A DNA stretch of 64,000 bases from Emergomyces orientalis (taxonomy: Eukaryota; Ascomycota; Eurotiomycetes; Onygenales; Ajellomycetaceae). The stretch is from contig MOWL01000024.1 in assembly GCA_002110485.1 (NCBI GenBank), forward strand, positions 124,001 through 188,000, in the 5' to 3' direction. Below the pieces are notes generated by a model. It was not told the DNA's origin and ran no database searches. It was given only the letters and a program-made list of their open reading frames with translations. The position numbers and the translations under genes are program-made. Positions 8,906-21,551 of this stretch are shown piece by piece (the stretch's first letter is position 1; every line of letters begins with the position of its first letter).

Positions 8906-9701
8906 ATGAGGCTTCCTTTCACCGGATCTGGGCTTTTGATCCTCGCTTCGTTGAGCGCAGCTTGCCCTCCTCAGAATGTGACCCGCACAGGGCCGACCCT
9001 CCCAACATCCTGGGACTGGTGCGCCCAAGAATTGACGGTATGTCCAGTTCAGTAGCACCCTTTTCTGAGTCGCATGCATTTTGTTCCTTGCCATTTACTA
9101 ACGCGTAATACTCTTCAGTGCCAAAGTGATTTAGATTGCCAACAACAATTAACCTGCCAGTGATTGGCGCTGGGTGACCCGAGCCTGATTCGTTGTGGAT
9201 ATATATATATATATATATCACGGTTGCCTGGCCCCATTCTTGCTGGAGTTATGACCCTTCTGAAAGTGATCCCGATCATCCTGGTGATCATGGTCGGTGG
9301 TATCATCCAATTTCCCCGACATTGCAGCCGTCTGAAACGGGGTCAGCAGCGTGCACTCCGAGCCCAACTCCGTCCAGTCGTAACGATGGTTCGTGGGCTT
9401 GGTGCGCTCCTGATATCTCGGTATGAGCTAGCTCTATATCCCTTAAGCCCGCATATATTTTATTTTCTTTGTTACTAATGCGTTAATTTAGTGTCATCGC
9501 GATATCGATTGTTTGTGGTGGGCCGATTGCAGGCAGTTGTCCGGGGGTGACCCGATCAATATACAGTGTGGAACTACGCTTTGGCCTCATTCTTGCTGGA
9601 CTTGGAGTCCGGTCATTCTCAGCAGCGTTGGCAATGTTGATGACGCTGCTGACAAGGTAGCAAAAGGGCACTCACTGATTGAACCTAGGCTGCCCGAGTG
9701 A
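8906..9701 (+). pseudogene. Two-module cysteine-rich secreted protein, broken
   Basis: The ATG at 8906 starts a protein with a clear signal peptide (MRLPFTGSGLLILASLSA, cleavage probably before ACPP). Exon 1 (8906-9037) ends in a WDWCAQELT motif, followed by an intron 9038-9118 and CQSDLDC. A second homologous module follows: WAWCAPDIS (exon to 9420), intron 9421-9491, then CHRDIDC, GDPINIQCG and WPHSCW, ending at 9701. Both introns fall at the same place, in the same phase, and share a TTACTAAcGCG-like branch region, so the module with its intron was duplicated. Module 1 has an in-frame TGA at 9161 and an (AT)10 run at 9199-9218, after which the frame changes, so the full protein cannot be made as it stands. 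A 58-residue secreted peptide (8906-9163) could still be made. I do not recognise the family; an effector-like or cell-surface role is only a guess. Confidence 0.7.
9199..9218 (+). repeat. (AT)10 microsatellite inside a coding module
   Basis: Ten uninterrupted AT units lie between RCG and TVAWPHSCW of module 1 in the secreted-protein locus. Gain or loss of units changes the reading frame. Confidence 0.95.
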
Positions 9702-12044
9702 CCATGTAGAAAACCCCAATGAGACCATGCCAGCAGTCTTAGATCAATAAGAGTGATTCCAGTATAGTTCTACTTGATGTTCTTAGTTTACAATAAAAAA
9801 GAAAAGAAGAAGAAAAAAATCCTGGTCTTTAGTTAATTTATTCATATTTTTGGTCATAATTATGTTTAGTATTATAGCGCCCGCTCCCTATTCTGCTGCC
9901 CCTTCCGTCCACTATTCTTCCACCCCTTCTCAATTAGTTAGCTAGCCCATGTATGTATTTAGATCTTCCACTGCTAGAGATAGAGAGAATCAGACATGAA
10001 TTAATCTACTAAAAGAACATGTGTATGTGACACTGATAACACGTTCTAGGAAAACTCAAGATTCTTTATTTTCTACTACTCTATGTCCTGATCAGCCTGC
10101 TCTAGTCGTGTCTACTTCGCGCATTATCTATATACTCTTCAAATTAGACGACTTTTTTGTTTCATATTTTCTCAAGGTTCTTATTTCACCTAATTCGAAT
10201 TTTAACCTACCTCTAACTCAGTGTTGGAGGGCAGTGTGAGTGTCCTAGCAATGTGTTAGTGTGTGTGAAGTATGTAGCTGTCAGTGTATTTTTAGGTGGC
10301 GCGCCCAGAGTTGATCATAGCTCCAAAGAAAGTGGGCCCAAAAGTTCAAACTCGGAACCATATTCAAACTGTATTTGAACCACATTCTGTTCATTTTTCA
10401 GCTAAAATGGACGCTCTTTTAGTGGCTAAAGGGTCTCTAGGTTGATACACAGCCGTTGTGCCGGTTTAATTGTTGATTGTAGATTTGAATCTGCATTAAT
10501 CTTGGTTTTTCTTTTTCTTTTTCTTTTTTTTTTTCCTTTTTGCTGTATACATATAAATAAATAAAAATAATACAGTTCAACCTAGACATACCAGTTCCTG
10601 CAGTAATTTTCTGTACTAAGTGCTGTTGTCCTGCATTTTTCCTTTGTCATGCTCCATGGCGCAAGTTTGAAAACTTTTATTTTTTTATTTAAAAGGTCAT
10701 AATATGGCAGGTACATGACCCAAACCTAAATTGGATTGGTATGCGGTGATGCCTCGGTCATGTTTCCCAGTCTTCCCACCATCCTGGGCGCTGAACCCAA
10801 ATCCTCCGCTCCAGGTCGAAGGCATCCGGTTCAAAACATACCTACCCACCTGGCCTTTTCACTTTTCTACGGAAAACAACATATAACACACAATTGAAAT
10901 TTCCGTGGCGGTTGGGGCAACGGGCTTCAATGGCCTAAGCGGATTGCCGCGAAACTCTTAACGCGCATAAAGCGGGTGACTGGCATTCCAGGCGGCCAGC
11001 AGAAGTGCGTGTAGGGCCTGTCATTCAGTTCAAATATGCCCCCCCTCGATAAACTTAACGTGCATATTTCGAGGACCCTGGAGGAAACACAGCACCGTCA
11101 TCACCACCATCCGCATAAGCTGGTGGGTTTGTTTAACCGTGCCAAGTCATGGATTGCGAGAGAGGGGAGAATGAGGACTATTGTTCCAGGCCAGTGAGCT
11201 TTGGAGGCGGCTGGGTAGTGCTGCAAACCCAATGAGAAGGTCATGCCGAAGCTTGTTGAAAGAGAGTGATATCAGAGGTTTTGTCAAACGGCCAAAGTAA
11301 ATGCTAAAACTCAATTCAGGATATTTCAAATAATTGAAAATAGCCTCATTCCAGCACGCACAGTTGCACACTGTGGGCAAACACAGCAGGGGATTCACTT
11401 CCCCCCGGATCGTCGGAAACTGCAGGTCTGAATACGCAAAAGCATGGGAGAGTCTGCACCAATTAATAACTAATACCAACAAAGTAAAAAGTAAAAAAGG
11501 GAATGTAAAAAGGACAAAAGGAATGATGTCCCACACTCTGGAAGAAGTTTCACTTCTTCTGCTGTTTAAATGTAGAGATAGTACTGTTCAGTTCCAAGAG
11601 ATAGTAGTTTAGCAGATGTCAGAATAACTGCAAAAATTATTCTTTGCTTTGAATTACTTTTCTTGCTTCACACAAGTGAACATACAAACAATTTAAGTGA
11701 CATCTATAAGTAGAGAGAAAGAAGATATTCAAGATTTATCTAAGTTCTGATGTTTGAAAAGGGTAAAATTTTGGGACACTTTTAGTGAATTTAGTGGCAG
11801 GAAGAAATTTATGAACGTCCATCCCTTACTCAGCACTTATTCAGCGTATCACATGACCCGAGGCAACCCCCGCCGTCCAACCAATCAGAATGCTCGGCCT
11901 CACTTGGGGAAATTGACATCAACAGCTACTGTGAACAAGTTCAAACACATAACATCTAAGAAACAAGCACGTTTTATCCACGTCTGCCTACCTCCCTAGG
12001 GTTAAGCGTTGAAATGAAATTAAGTATCTAAAGGGCCAACAACC
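9702..12044. other. Intergenic DNA, no gene supported
   Basis: Open frames in this 2.3 kb stretch lack homology signs and splice structure. Pyrimidine tracts (around 10504-10535) and AT-rich stretches dominate. The last part should hold the lunapark promoter. Confidence 0.6.
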
Positions 12045-13812
12045 ATGGTGTCCCTGTGGCCATGGAAGGTAAAACTATTATTGTCCCACCTTTTCCCCCA
12101 CCTTTCTTCAAAGTTCATGAGCTCCCTTGCTAACCTTTCATTTGTTTCCCCGCCGGCAGGGTTCCGGTACTTCACCAGCGGAGTTTGAAAAGACGCTGTC
12201 CTCCTTATCCGCGAAGATCGCGCGGGCAACTACCCGGCTAGACAGGCACAGACAACGCTCTCGACGATACAGGGTCCTGTGGACGTTGTACACTTCCTTC
12301 GCATACCTCCTCTACTCGATCATTATCATACTAGTGCTCGGATGGCAAAATTGGGGTGCCTGTGAATATACCACTGTGGCAGGGGGACCAGTTGTGTAGG
12401 TTTTTCAACACCGCACCAGATTGTTGTGGCTACCCAGAGCCTAATATCTGTATAGGATCTACATTGTGCGGCTTGGCCTCGATAAATATTACCAGTATCG
12501 CATCTCCGGCACGCAAAGCTATCTTGACGAGCTGCACAAGCAGAGGGATGCAACAATCGAGAAATTAAAGGAGGCAACAAAGTATAATTCCACCCAACAA
12601 CTTTTGGAAAAATATGGCGGAGAATCTCCCAAGCACCTAGGACCACAGAAAGGCACAGCCTCTGGAGCAGCAGCAGCAGCAGGAGGAGGAGGAGGAGGAG
12701 GAGGAGGAGCTGGCAATAAAAAGAGGGACCCACGAATGAGAGCATCACTCCCACTTTCAGGTACAAGTGGGAGAACGGGAATCCCACCGCCTCCAACTGC
12801 AAACATCCCACGGATGCAGCCAGGCTCGGTGCCGACAACCCCCATCCGATCTCCGCCCATGCATGACCAACGGTACACACCGGGCCCATCGAACCTAAAC
12901 CCGAATCCACACCAACAGGACCAGCCAACCCAGCCCCCCGTCGACGAACCAGGCTTCGCTCCCAATGCTTTCCCCCCTTCCCAACACCAGCAACAACACG
13001 CAGACTCGTTTCAATCTCACTGGTACGATCGAATCCTCGATGTACTATTAGGCGAAGACGAAACACTTCCCAAAAATCGCCTAGCATTAATATGCAGCCA
13101 ATGCCGCCTAGTCAATGGCCAAGCTGCCCCGGGCATCCGCAGCCTGGAGGAGATTGGGCGCTGGCGCTGTGGGTCTTGTGGCGCCCTGAACGGGGAAGAG
13201 AGCGAGACAAAAAAGGCACTCGCGGGAATCCAAGAAGCAGCGGCTACCGCTGCTGCTGCTACAAATACAAATACAAATCCTAGTCGCGGCGGCGGCCGCA
13301 GTGGCGGTGGCGGTGTTGGTGCTGGCCAGGCTGCCCGCAGTTGGGATCGAAACCAAAGCGACCATCCACCTGCGATTTTTGAACCGTCACGGCAATCTGG
13401 TCCTGGTTCAGGAACGGGGACTGAGGGAGCATGGGAACCCATTTCGGGACGGGGAAGTATGAGTAGTGAGATGGAGTCTGCGAACTTTTCGGCGGGGGAA
13501 GGGACGGATGCGAGTATGAGTATGCTTGCCGGGCCTACGAGCAGCGAGGGGGAGGAATATTATGATGATGATGGCGTTGAGGATTCAGATGAAGATGAGG
13601 AGGGAGAGGTTGAAGTCGAGGTGGAGGAGGCGCATGAAGTAGATCAAGACAAAGGAAGTGATAACAAGGGCCTTCGTAAGCGGGGAAGCGGGGCGGACAA
13701 GAAGAAGCCCGGGAAGGCGGGGCTGAAACCAAGCTCAGAGCTAGGGGTTGATGACGATGAGACTGGAATAGCGACTCGGACGCGTTCGAAGTCGCCGCGC
13801 AAATCGCCTTAG
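12045..13812 (+). CDS. LNP1: Lunapark-family ER-junction protein
   Basis: Lunapark (yeast Lnp1) is an ER membrane protein that stabilises three-way tubule junctions and works against Sey1/atlastin. Three exons are supported: 12045-12068 (MVSLWPWK), 12160-12395 and 12456-13812, giving 538 residues. The tiny first exon is typical of fungal members. Features in order: an N-terminal coiled-coil-like helix, membrane segment 1 (about 50-70, LLYSIIIILVLGW), a second hydrophobic stretch at the exon 2/3 junction (VAGGPVV plus IYIVRLGL), a coiled coil (LDELHKQRDATIEKLKEATKYN), then a four-cysteine zinc ribbon (CSQC ... CGSC) characteristic of lunapark. An A5G9 run from a 42-base trinucleotide repeat follows the coiled coil, and the long C-tail is disordered and acidic. 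It is convergent with NTE1. Confidence 0.93.
12667..12708 (+). repeat. Coding trinucleotide repeat (GCA)5(GGA)9
   Basis: This repeat encodes five alanines and nine glycines in the linker of the lunapark protein, between its coiled coil and its proline-rich region. It is likely length-variable among strains. Confidence 0.9.
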
Positions 13813-14615
13813 GAATTAACGATTTGGTAGACGGGACGGAGTTGGAAACGTCCTATCTGGTGCTGAACTGGATCAGCGTGCGTAGGGGGGTTGGGCGCGT
13901 TGGGCGGGAGATGTATGTGTGGATTTGGCACGGATGTTACGATTTGCTAATACTGCTATACTACTATACTCTCCTTCCATCGCTTGATATTCTACACACT
14001 TTTTAAAACTACAACACTGATTTGCTCTTTTGTACTATGCTTTTTCATATGATCCGTGCATTGGGCCGACTTGTTTAATGGCATGTTTTGTACATGTACT
14101 GTACTTACATTGTATTATTGTTATACACTGAACAATTGCTTATCAAATCCTGTCTTTCGCACATTCTTCCCTCTCATTCTTGTCTCTCATTATGTATTAA
14201 GCTAAGTCACTCTTAATTTAGGTGATACCCAAAAGAATAAATTGAAATCATACAATATCAGAATTATTTAAGGATTTATCATCGGCATCTATCTCATCAG
14301 AGGTTTTTCAATCTGTCGATAATCAAAACACATGCATTGGAGTAATAAACTCTTCCAAAGATATCCCACTTGGTCAATGCATAACAAAATTTAAACTCGA
14401 ACTGTAAGGTGAACCCTGTATAGAAAATAGAAAATACGGAAAAAGTGAAAGCGCTCACATGAGAAAGCGGAAGCTTGTTTGGTTGGGTGATTTGATGCAG
14501 AAAATAGCTGTCAGACATGGCAAGTATGCATTCTAATGTAATGTACATGTTCATGAACTGATGACACGCTCCCTAAATCAAGACTATTAAGAGAAAAAAA
14601 TTAACTTAAAAACGC
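13813..14615. other. Shared 3' region of convergent LNP1 and NTE1
   Basis: This stretch separates two convergent stop codons. It is AT-rich with no further gene, and presumably holds both 3' UTRs and polyadenylation sites. Confidence 0.6.
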
Positions 14616-17600
14616 CTAAATACTTGCCCTCCTAGGCGCCATAGTCCTTCTCAAGTTCTTCTTCTCCTCAGTCTCCTCCGGCAACGGTAGTCCGCCTTCA
14701 CTTTTCAACCGCTCCAAAAACTCACTCCCATACGCATACCCAACCTGATATATCTCATCGAATTTAGCGAACTCTAACGTCCCGAACGCATCAACGGGTG
14801 GTCGCATGTACAAACAACCAGGCGTATTTTTCGCCGTCTCAAGCGCGCTGAAGGAGGAGACGTATGCGAGGCGGGCCTGGATTTCAGAAAGTGTGGGTGG
14901 GTTAGCGAGTGAGGAGAACGGGTTCCAACGGTTGACGAGCGCCCAAAAACCGGACAGCGAGTCACCGTAGGCCTGCGGGGTGTTGTCGTCAATGGAGCCG
15001 ACGTCGATGGCGAAGATGACATCTGCGCCGAGCGACTTCATGCGGGTGACGGGGAGGTTGTCAACGTAGCCGCCATCTAGGAGCATGTTTCCCTCATCGC
15101 ACATCGGCGGTAGGAGGCCAGCGAGGGACATGGAGGCGCGAACGTAGCGCCATACGTATCCGGAGGAGTGGAATTCGTTGCGCGATTTGCTGATGTTTGT
15201 TGTGTTGCAGTAGAACTCGAGCCAGAAGTCTTCGATTTGGCTGTCGCCGAAGGCTTTGAAGATACCGCGGTTGAATTCGTGGCCGGTTGTGTATGAGGCG
15301 GAGGGGTAGGTGAGGTCGAGGGCGAAGCGCCAAATACTTCCCATGCGGCCCGCGAATTTCTTCGCGCGGCCGTACATGGGTACGACGTCGGCATCTCTTG
15401 CGTAGAGAGCACCAACGAAGGCGCCTATTGACGTGCCTCCAACGATATCGATAGGGACACCAGCCTCTTCCAAAGCCTTGATGATTCCGATGTGGGCAAT
15501 ACCCCGTGCCCCTCCACCTCCCAGAACTAGTCCAACTGATTTGCCGCAGAGTCGGCGGGCGAGTCGGTGGAAATCGCCTTTGAATGGAGTCGTGGCAGAG
15601 TAGAGTGGGGTCTGGTGTATGCGGCGGGAAGTATATTTTTGAATCTCAGCTTGCAAAACCTGTACCCTCTGTTTCAACACAGTGCCAAAGCGCTTGGTTA
15701 CAGGGTGCGTGGGTTCTGTTGTTAAGCGGAACGACATTTGGATGTGGTGGTGTCCGCCATTGATCCACATGCGGTTTTTCAACCACTGTCTGGTCAGGCC
15801 TGGTGGCGAGTATCTTTCCAGATGCAAGAGCACGAGTTCCTTCCTGGCGGTAGTCTTCATACCGAGAAGGAACCGTTCATACTCGCCAATACTGGGGGAG
15901 CCTTCAGCGACCCCGACCAAGAGGATACAGTCTGCCTGGGTTATACATGTTTGGGTCCATGGAGCGTTAACATTTGTATCTGCAATATAAAGTACCATGC
16001 CATATCTCTCTTCTAAATCCGCCAGATATTGTGACAGTTTCAGTTTACCCATCCTGCTGAATGCATGGCGCCCCAGATGATTCAAGATATCGGCTTGATG
16101 TAGAGCTGCCACTCCGTTGGTGACTCCGATTTGGTTGAAGGCATTCAACAGCCTATTTCCAAATTCCACCACTGGAACTCCAGCTGTAACAGGCAGCACG
16201 GCGACCGTGCGGAGATTCAAAGTCGACGTGCCAGTCATTGCGCTTTCGTGAGTCCCGTTGTCGGTAGGTTTCTCCATAAGTGGGTTATGGATAAGATGTC
16301 TCATCCTCTGGGCAATGAGTTTCGAGATTTGTATGGTTATGCTGGGATGCTCCTGCGCAAGACTGTTGAACAGAGTTCTGGGGAACTTTGCTAATTCCGT
16401 ATCGCGGATCGCATGCAAGGTCGCGGGCCGGGTTGACTCAGTCATTACTTCTAACTCTCCGACACTATCGCCTTGGCCATACTCTCCCATCACACTTACT
16501 TTCCCATCACCTTTCTCCCAAACAGACCGAAGCCGGCCATTGAGGACAATATAAATGGCATCACTCTCATCGCCTTGGTGATGAATAACCTCTCCAGCAT
16601 TGACTTGAACCCATTCCAGAGCAAAGTCGATATGCAAAATGAGACGGGGAAGGACATTGGTCAGCCGTTTGGCCATGGTTAGTAGGACAAGGGGATGTCT
16701 GTCAGCGATCCTCTCGAGACACGCCCGTGGCAAGAAACCAACATAAACATCCGTTTTCGCTGTAACGTCGGTAAAAGATCTATATGAAGTGATAGACCCA
16801 AGATATCCATCGATCCCGCCAGGTTTTACCATATATAGAGATTTGCGCGTGGTGGGCACCTTACGTTGACTTTGGCCACCCCTTATGGCGGAGGAAGCTC
16901 GAGATGCGGCAGGTCGTTTAAGAGGTTCGAATAGCCCATTTGATTGAAGCCGTGACACATCGGGAGAGCTCAGAAGGTCTTCGCCTCGGTCGTTAACCGG
17001 TATGCCAACGTCCAAGAATCCGTCTATGACATAGTAAAGCCCTGGGTTGCGCTCCCCTTGTTCTACAAGCAAAGAGTCTTTCGGGAAGAAGACAATTTCG
17101 ATCTCATCCCGCAGCTCTGCCTTAAGGTTAGCAACAGGCGATGTTCCTCCAGCACTGGTCACAGACATCGACATAAGAGATTCAGAGTCGGCATCACCGA
17201 ATGAATCGTAAGGGTCGATGAAACCAAACGCATTGTTAAAGACCGCCTTTTGTCGTTTGTAGTCATACGAAACTAGTTGCGGAGATGCCTCTCCAGAATT
17301 ATGGGTTTTTCGTAACGCTTCGTTCGTGCTTCCCGTAAGACCAAGAGCCGTCATCATACAATCGAGGATAGATTCGCGGAAAATGAAATTTTCATCGATA
17401 GACTCTTGTCTGTGAAACGGAGGACTTTGGGCTGATAGGCTAAACGGCAGCGGTTTCACTTGTAGAGCGGGCGAAGGGAAGGCCTCCGTAGGGCTATTCA
17501 GGGCCGCGGGATGTTCATGGGCGTGGGTGAAGCCCCTGAGACGTTCAGATCCATAACGAGGACCATACCGGGAAAGCTGAATTGTGGAAAGTAGATCGCC

Positions 17601-19461
17601 AGGGCTCACGCCGCTGCCTCCTTTCTCAGGGGCGTGTGATGATACATTGTGAATTGAATGCCTAGCTTGAGCAGCGGAAATCTTGGCGTATAGTGCAGCG
17701 TCCTTCCGCAAAGAGCTACTGGATCGACGCCTTCCACTTGCTGAGGGATTGTGCAGCGCGATGCCCTTTGTGACCTCCTCCAGGCCGAGCCGATCTCTCT
17801 CCTTTGTGAATTTATCTTTCAGCCTATCTAGCGCGGCGCCACGGAGATGGTTGGGAAGATCGTACGAGGTGTATTTATTCATCTGCCTCTCAATGCCCAG
17901 GACTTCCGTAGACAAACCTAGATATGAATGTGCCGTTGCGAATGTAACTCGTTGAAGTCTGGTAAGAATCACTTGGATGATGTGCGCTGTTGCTCGAGGA
18001 TACACTCGGGTCAAGCGGCGGAACGCACTTGCAGGAATGATGGCGATCGTCGTGTCAACCATAGCGCGTGCTACAATGTCAGGGTGGACAGACTTTTTCT
18101 CCTTCGGTTTTCGAGTCTTCTTAGGTCTATATTGGTGGTTGTGTGGCTCACTCTGAAAGGACGCATGGCTGTCTTCAAGGGCAAGATGCGGAACAGTGGG
18201 TAACGGTGCTGCATGCCCATTCATCCGTGGAGGCGTTTCTCTAAATCCCTGGAAATTTGGCGCTGTTGGGCTCTCCACAAAAGTAGGAGAAGTCATTGGC
18301 ATAGGTGGGGCACCCCTCGCTGGGTCAATACTTGAGGTGCTGGATTCCATGTCTTCACTATGTCGTAACTTGACATCTTCCGTAAAAAGGGATAAAATAG
18401 AAAATAGAGACGACATGGAGGCACCGTTTTTGACCTCTGTTAGCAATTGATATCCCTGATGTCGACGATCGTTATGTTCCTCGTCTTCCTCCATTGACTC
18501 CTCCGCATCGTTACTATTAGCGGTGGGACTTCTCCTATATTCATCTTGGCCCTCTCGTATGGACTTTACGAATATCTGAACAGCACCATCCACAACCAGA
18601 CAAAACCCTTTCTCTTCTTCTAGCAACAAGGTTTCCCCCGCAATCAATTTCTTCGTTTGCATGGTGCGTGTCAATTCATGGAAAACAGGGCGTTCCAAAT
18701 ATCCAAAAACTTTGATTGCGCTGAGGAACTCGTCTAGGTAGTTGGCCAGGCCGGGTTTCGAGTCACCAGCCTGGGTATCCGGAAAGAGATCGATTTGAGG
18801 TTCTTTTCGTTGCGGCTCAGGCGGGAGGCGGGAGTACATGTTCAGGAACCGGTAACGGACAAACCAGCTGATCGTCGACACTAGAACAAGAAGAATGACG
18901 AGTCTGCAATATGCATATCATTTTAGCAATTGGAAAATCAAAACAAAAGCGGACACAGGGAATGGAGGGAGCTCGAGTAGGGGATTCTTACAGTGTTGTG
19001 AAATTCATTGTAAAGGTCAGGCTCATAGAAAACAGGGTGAAGAGCCAAGTTGGGAGGGTGATCGTAGTGAAAGTAATAACCCAATAGAGGACACTGGGAA
19101 CGACATGGAAAAGAAAGACGAAAAGACGCCCGACGAAGGTCGCCATGGCGAAGAAAGCGGAGGTGTCACTGAGGGGGGATGAGGTGGGGGAAATATGCGA
19201 GCAGATGAGGGATGGGGAGTGAGAAGAAGAAAAGGTCGAAGACGGGAGGGCAAGAGAGGTCTGGAGTGGGTCTAGAGTAACGGGTTCGGTGGGGGATGCA
19301 GATGACGTCGAACCGGGATGTAGCGTAGACCCGTCATTGTGCTTGATGCTAGTGATGATGCTATGGTGCTCAAACGGTAGACCAGCAGGCTCTTGGGCAG
19401 CAATGGCACTGGAAGATGCTCGATACGAGGAGACTGAAATATAAGGGGGTTGAGCAGACAT
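14616..19461 (-). CDS. NTE1: Lysophospholipase NTE1 (patatin-type, ER)
   Basis: NTE1 is the fungal neuropathy-target-esterase homologue. It deacylates phosphatidylcholine and lysophosphatidylcholine at the ER to glycerophosphocholine. Two exons, 19461-18992 and 18903-14616, give 1585 residues, within the family range. Two hydrophobic segments lie at the N end (about 110-160), with the second one crossing the exon junction. Three cyclic-nucleotide-binding-like domains follow (around 215-380, 755-880 and 920-1040). The C-terminal patatin domain has the oxyanion GGGGARG, the nucleophile motif GGTSIGA (Ser near 1313) and the DGG motif (LLDGGYVDN, Asp near 1432), so the Ser-Asp dyad is complete. 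Low-complexity, serine-rich loops fill the spaces. The start at 19461 is the first ATG in frame after stops. The neighbour to the right is a divergent NLR gene. Confidence 0.97.
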
Positions 19462-21551
19462 TATCCAGCTCGTTTGTCCATCGGAATAGTAGTTGAAGAA
19501 GGGGAAAGATTTGGTAATGGAGGATTATCCGTCCATGGGAAGGTTCTAGCAATCGAAGGATATGGTTGAGTTTTCCACAACCAGCGATTTCTTGTAGCTG
19601 CTGGGGGGGGGGTAGGAAGCTATTCGTCTAGCCTTTCCAAGCCATGGAACGGCGGCTATGACGGTCCCCAGGGTGGGGAGTTTTAAAGTTAACAGGGCCA
19701 GTCAGGGCAGCGTGAGATTGGAAGCTGGCACAACGTGGGCAGATCGCAGATAACTGGTGGTTACTACTTCTGCACAACTGGGATGCTGCAGAGCAGACAA
19801 CAGCCACAACGTTGATAGTGACGGGGATAAGGACTGGAGATCGGTCGATGGCAGAGAGGGCGAAGCAGCTGTTTGGTATGGGTGTGGACGTTGTTGGATG
19901 TTGGATGCCGTCGTCGTCGATGTTGATGTTGGCTGAACCAAGCTGCATTCATGTGACATGAGCCTCGGCAGCGATCACTAGCCTTATCGGGGATGTTTAG
20001 GGCGTGGACACCGCCCCCGCAGCCCCTATCAATCAACGGGCAGGTGCCTATAAGAATCCTTATCAATCAGGCGAGGAACCACCAGCATATAAGTTAAGCT
20101 CTTTGACCACATCCATCCCAATGTATATTACCATGTTCAAGCCGTATTCCATATCAATACTGGCTACGTAGGGTATTTTGTCAAAACATTCAATCTCACC
20201 CTCCAATCTCCATGCACGATCTAAGATCTCCAATTCTACATCTGAGACACATCAACCCCTTTTGCATTTGGTGTTCCCCCCCCCTCTCCCCACCCCATTT
20301 TCGCAGTGACTGGCTCTCTGGCAAACTATCATCACTGGTCTGGAATAACAGGACGTGTGTCGAGGCCTCGGATTTCAATCCCGCGAAGTATTCCCACCGT
20401 TAGAGCACTAACTAGTAATGTACCGTGAACCTGAAGCGTAGTAGTTCATTGAGCGAGTCTATGAAACCCAGGGAGCCTTGTTTTCTCCATGGGTAGTGAC
20501 CAGGGATGCACGGAATGCACGGAATGCACGGGATACACATTTATGATCTGTCTGATTGCCCATTTTTTGATCTTAGGTCTCCCAATTACTGAAGGGTCCG
20601 TTTTATGGGAGGGACGTGGTGATGCATTAGGTTCCGAACCTCGAAACAGAGGGCCTTTCACTCGGTTTATGGATGCCATTGGAAGCTATCAGCTGTATTG
20701 CCAATGAATACAAGATAATGCGCGCAGATAAATTCCTTCCCAACCACCCACCTGTTGTGTGGTAAGTTAAATTCTTGTTTGCACTTCCAAATCCTCCTGT
20801 CAATGATTGGGTGTCGGTCTACGGAGTAGTTACTCGCTTCTAATCTCTCGTTTGCGCATGGTTTGAAAGAAGACTTATTTTATGCAAATACTGGGAAGAA
20901 ATGACAGCGATGAAGATCGCGGTCACATTGAGATTATAGCTCGCCCGTGTCAAAAACCTTGAACTTATTAGATTCAATCGAATCCGAAATTCACAGCCTA
21001 TGTCAAGCATAAACTATGACCACCCACTTGTCAAGAGTTGAGCTCTCTACCACTCATGATACAACGCTGTCCCCGCAGACAGTTATCCTGGCAAGTTGTA
21101 ACGACCAGATTTAACCTCCCACCAGACGAAATAGGGTAACTTACTGATCCCGCCTATTTACCGGCTAGTTTCTACACACAGAACATGCACGTAATCAGTT
21201 GACTTTAAGGTCCATTGGTCCAACTGCTTGATGGCCTCCCCAGACCAAAGTTTGATGTGGTATCGATGCACGGGCAAAGCTATGCTGTCATGCTATCCCG
21301 CTCGCCATATACAGCCTTGTCGCCGTGGGAAGGGTTTCCCTTCCTTTCTCTTCTCTCATTCCCCCCCTGGCCCTTTCTGGCGGATGTCATTGTTCAACTG
21401 TTTCGCACCTCAGATAGACATATAATTTCCTCCAGGGCCCAGTCCCACCGGCGCCGCCAAACAGAACAGGCGAGATTGTGCTGCAGTTTTGAATTTCAGT
21501 TAAAACCCTCGAATATTTTACAACTTACAGCTACACGACCCCACAACGTTA
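19462..21551. other. Divergent promoter region between NTE1 and NLR gene
   Basis: About 2.1 kb holds no gene that I can support. A short tandem repeat lies at 20503-20538 and a homopolymeric C run near 20275. The ends should hold the two promoters. Confidence 0.55.
20503..20538 (+). repeat. Four 9-base tandem units (GGAATGCAC)
   Basis: The units are GGGATGCAC, GGAATGCAC, GGAATGCAC and GGGATACAC, lying about 1 kb upstream of the NLR gene. They could be repeated binding sites or a simple minisatellite. Confidence 0.85.

Noticed and set aside
9862..10240. Possible further LTR (TG..CA bounded, followed by TGTGTATGTGACACTG)
   Set aside because: No second copy, PBS or PPT could be recognised, so the resemblance is too weak.
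11147..11536. 129-codon minus frame with a hydrophobic start
   Set aside because: The hydrophobicity comes from a pyrimidine-rich strand and there is no domain or sensible splice structure.
20360..20420. tRNA-like fragments (TTCAATC loop, TTAGAGCACTAAC)
   Set aside because: The flanking bases do not pair into T, D and acceptor stems on either strand.
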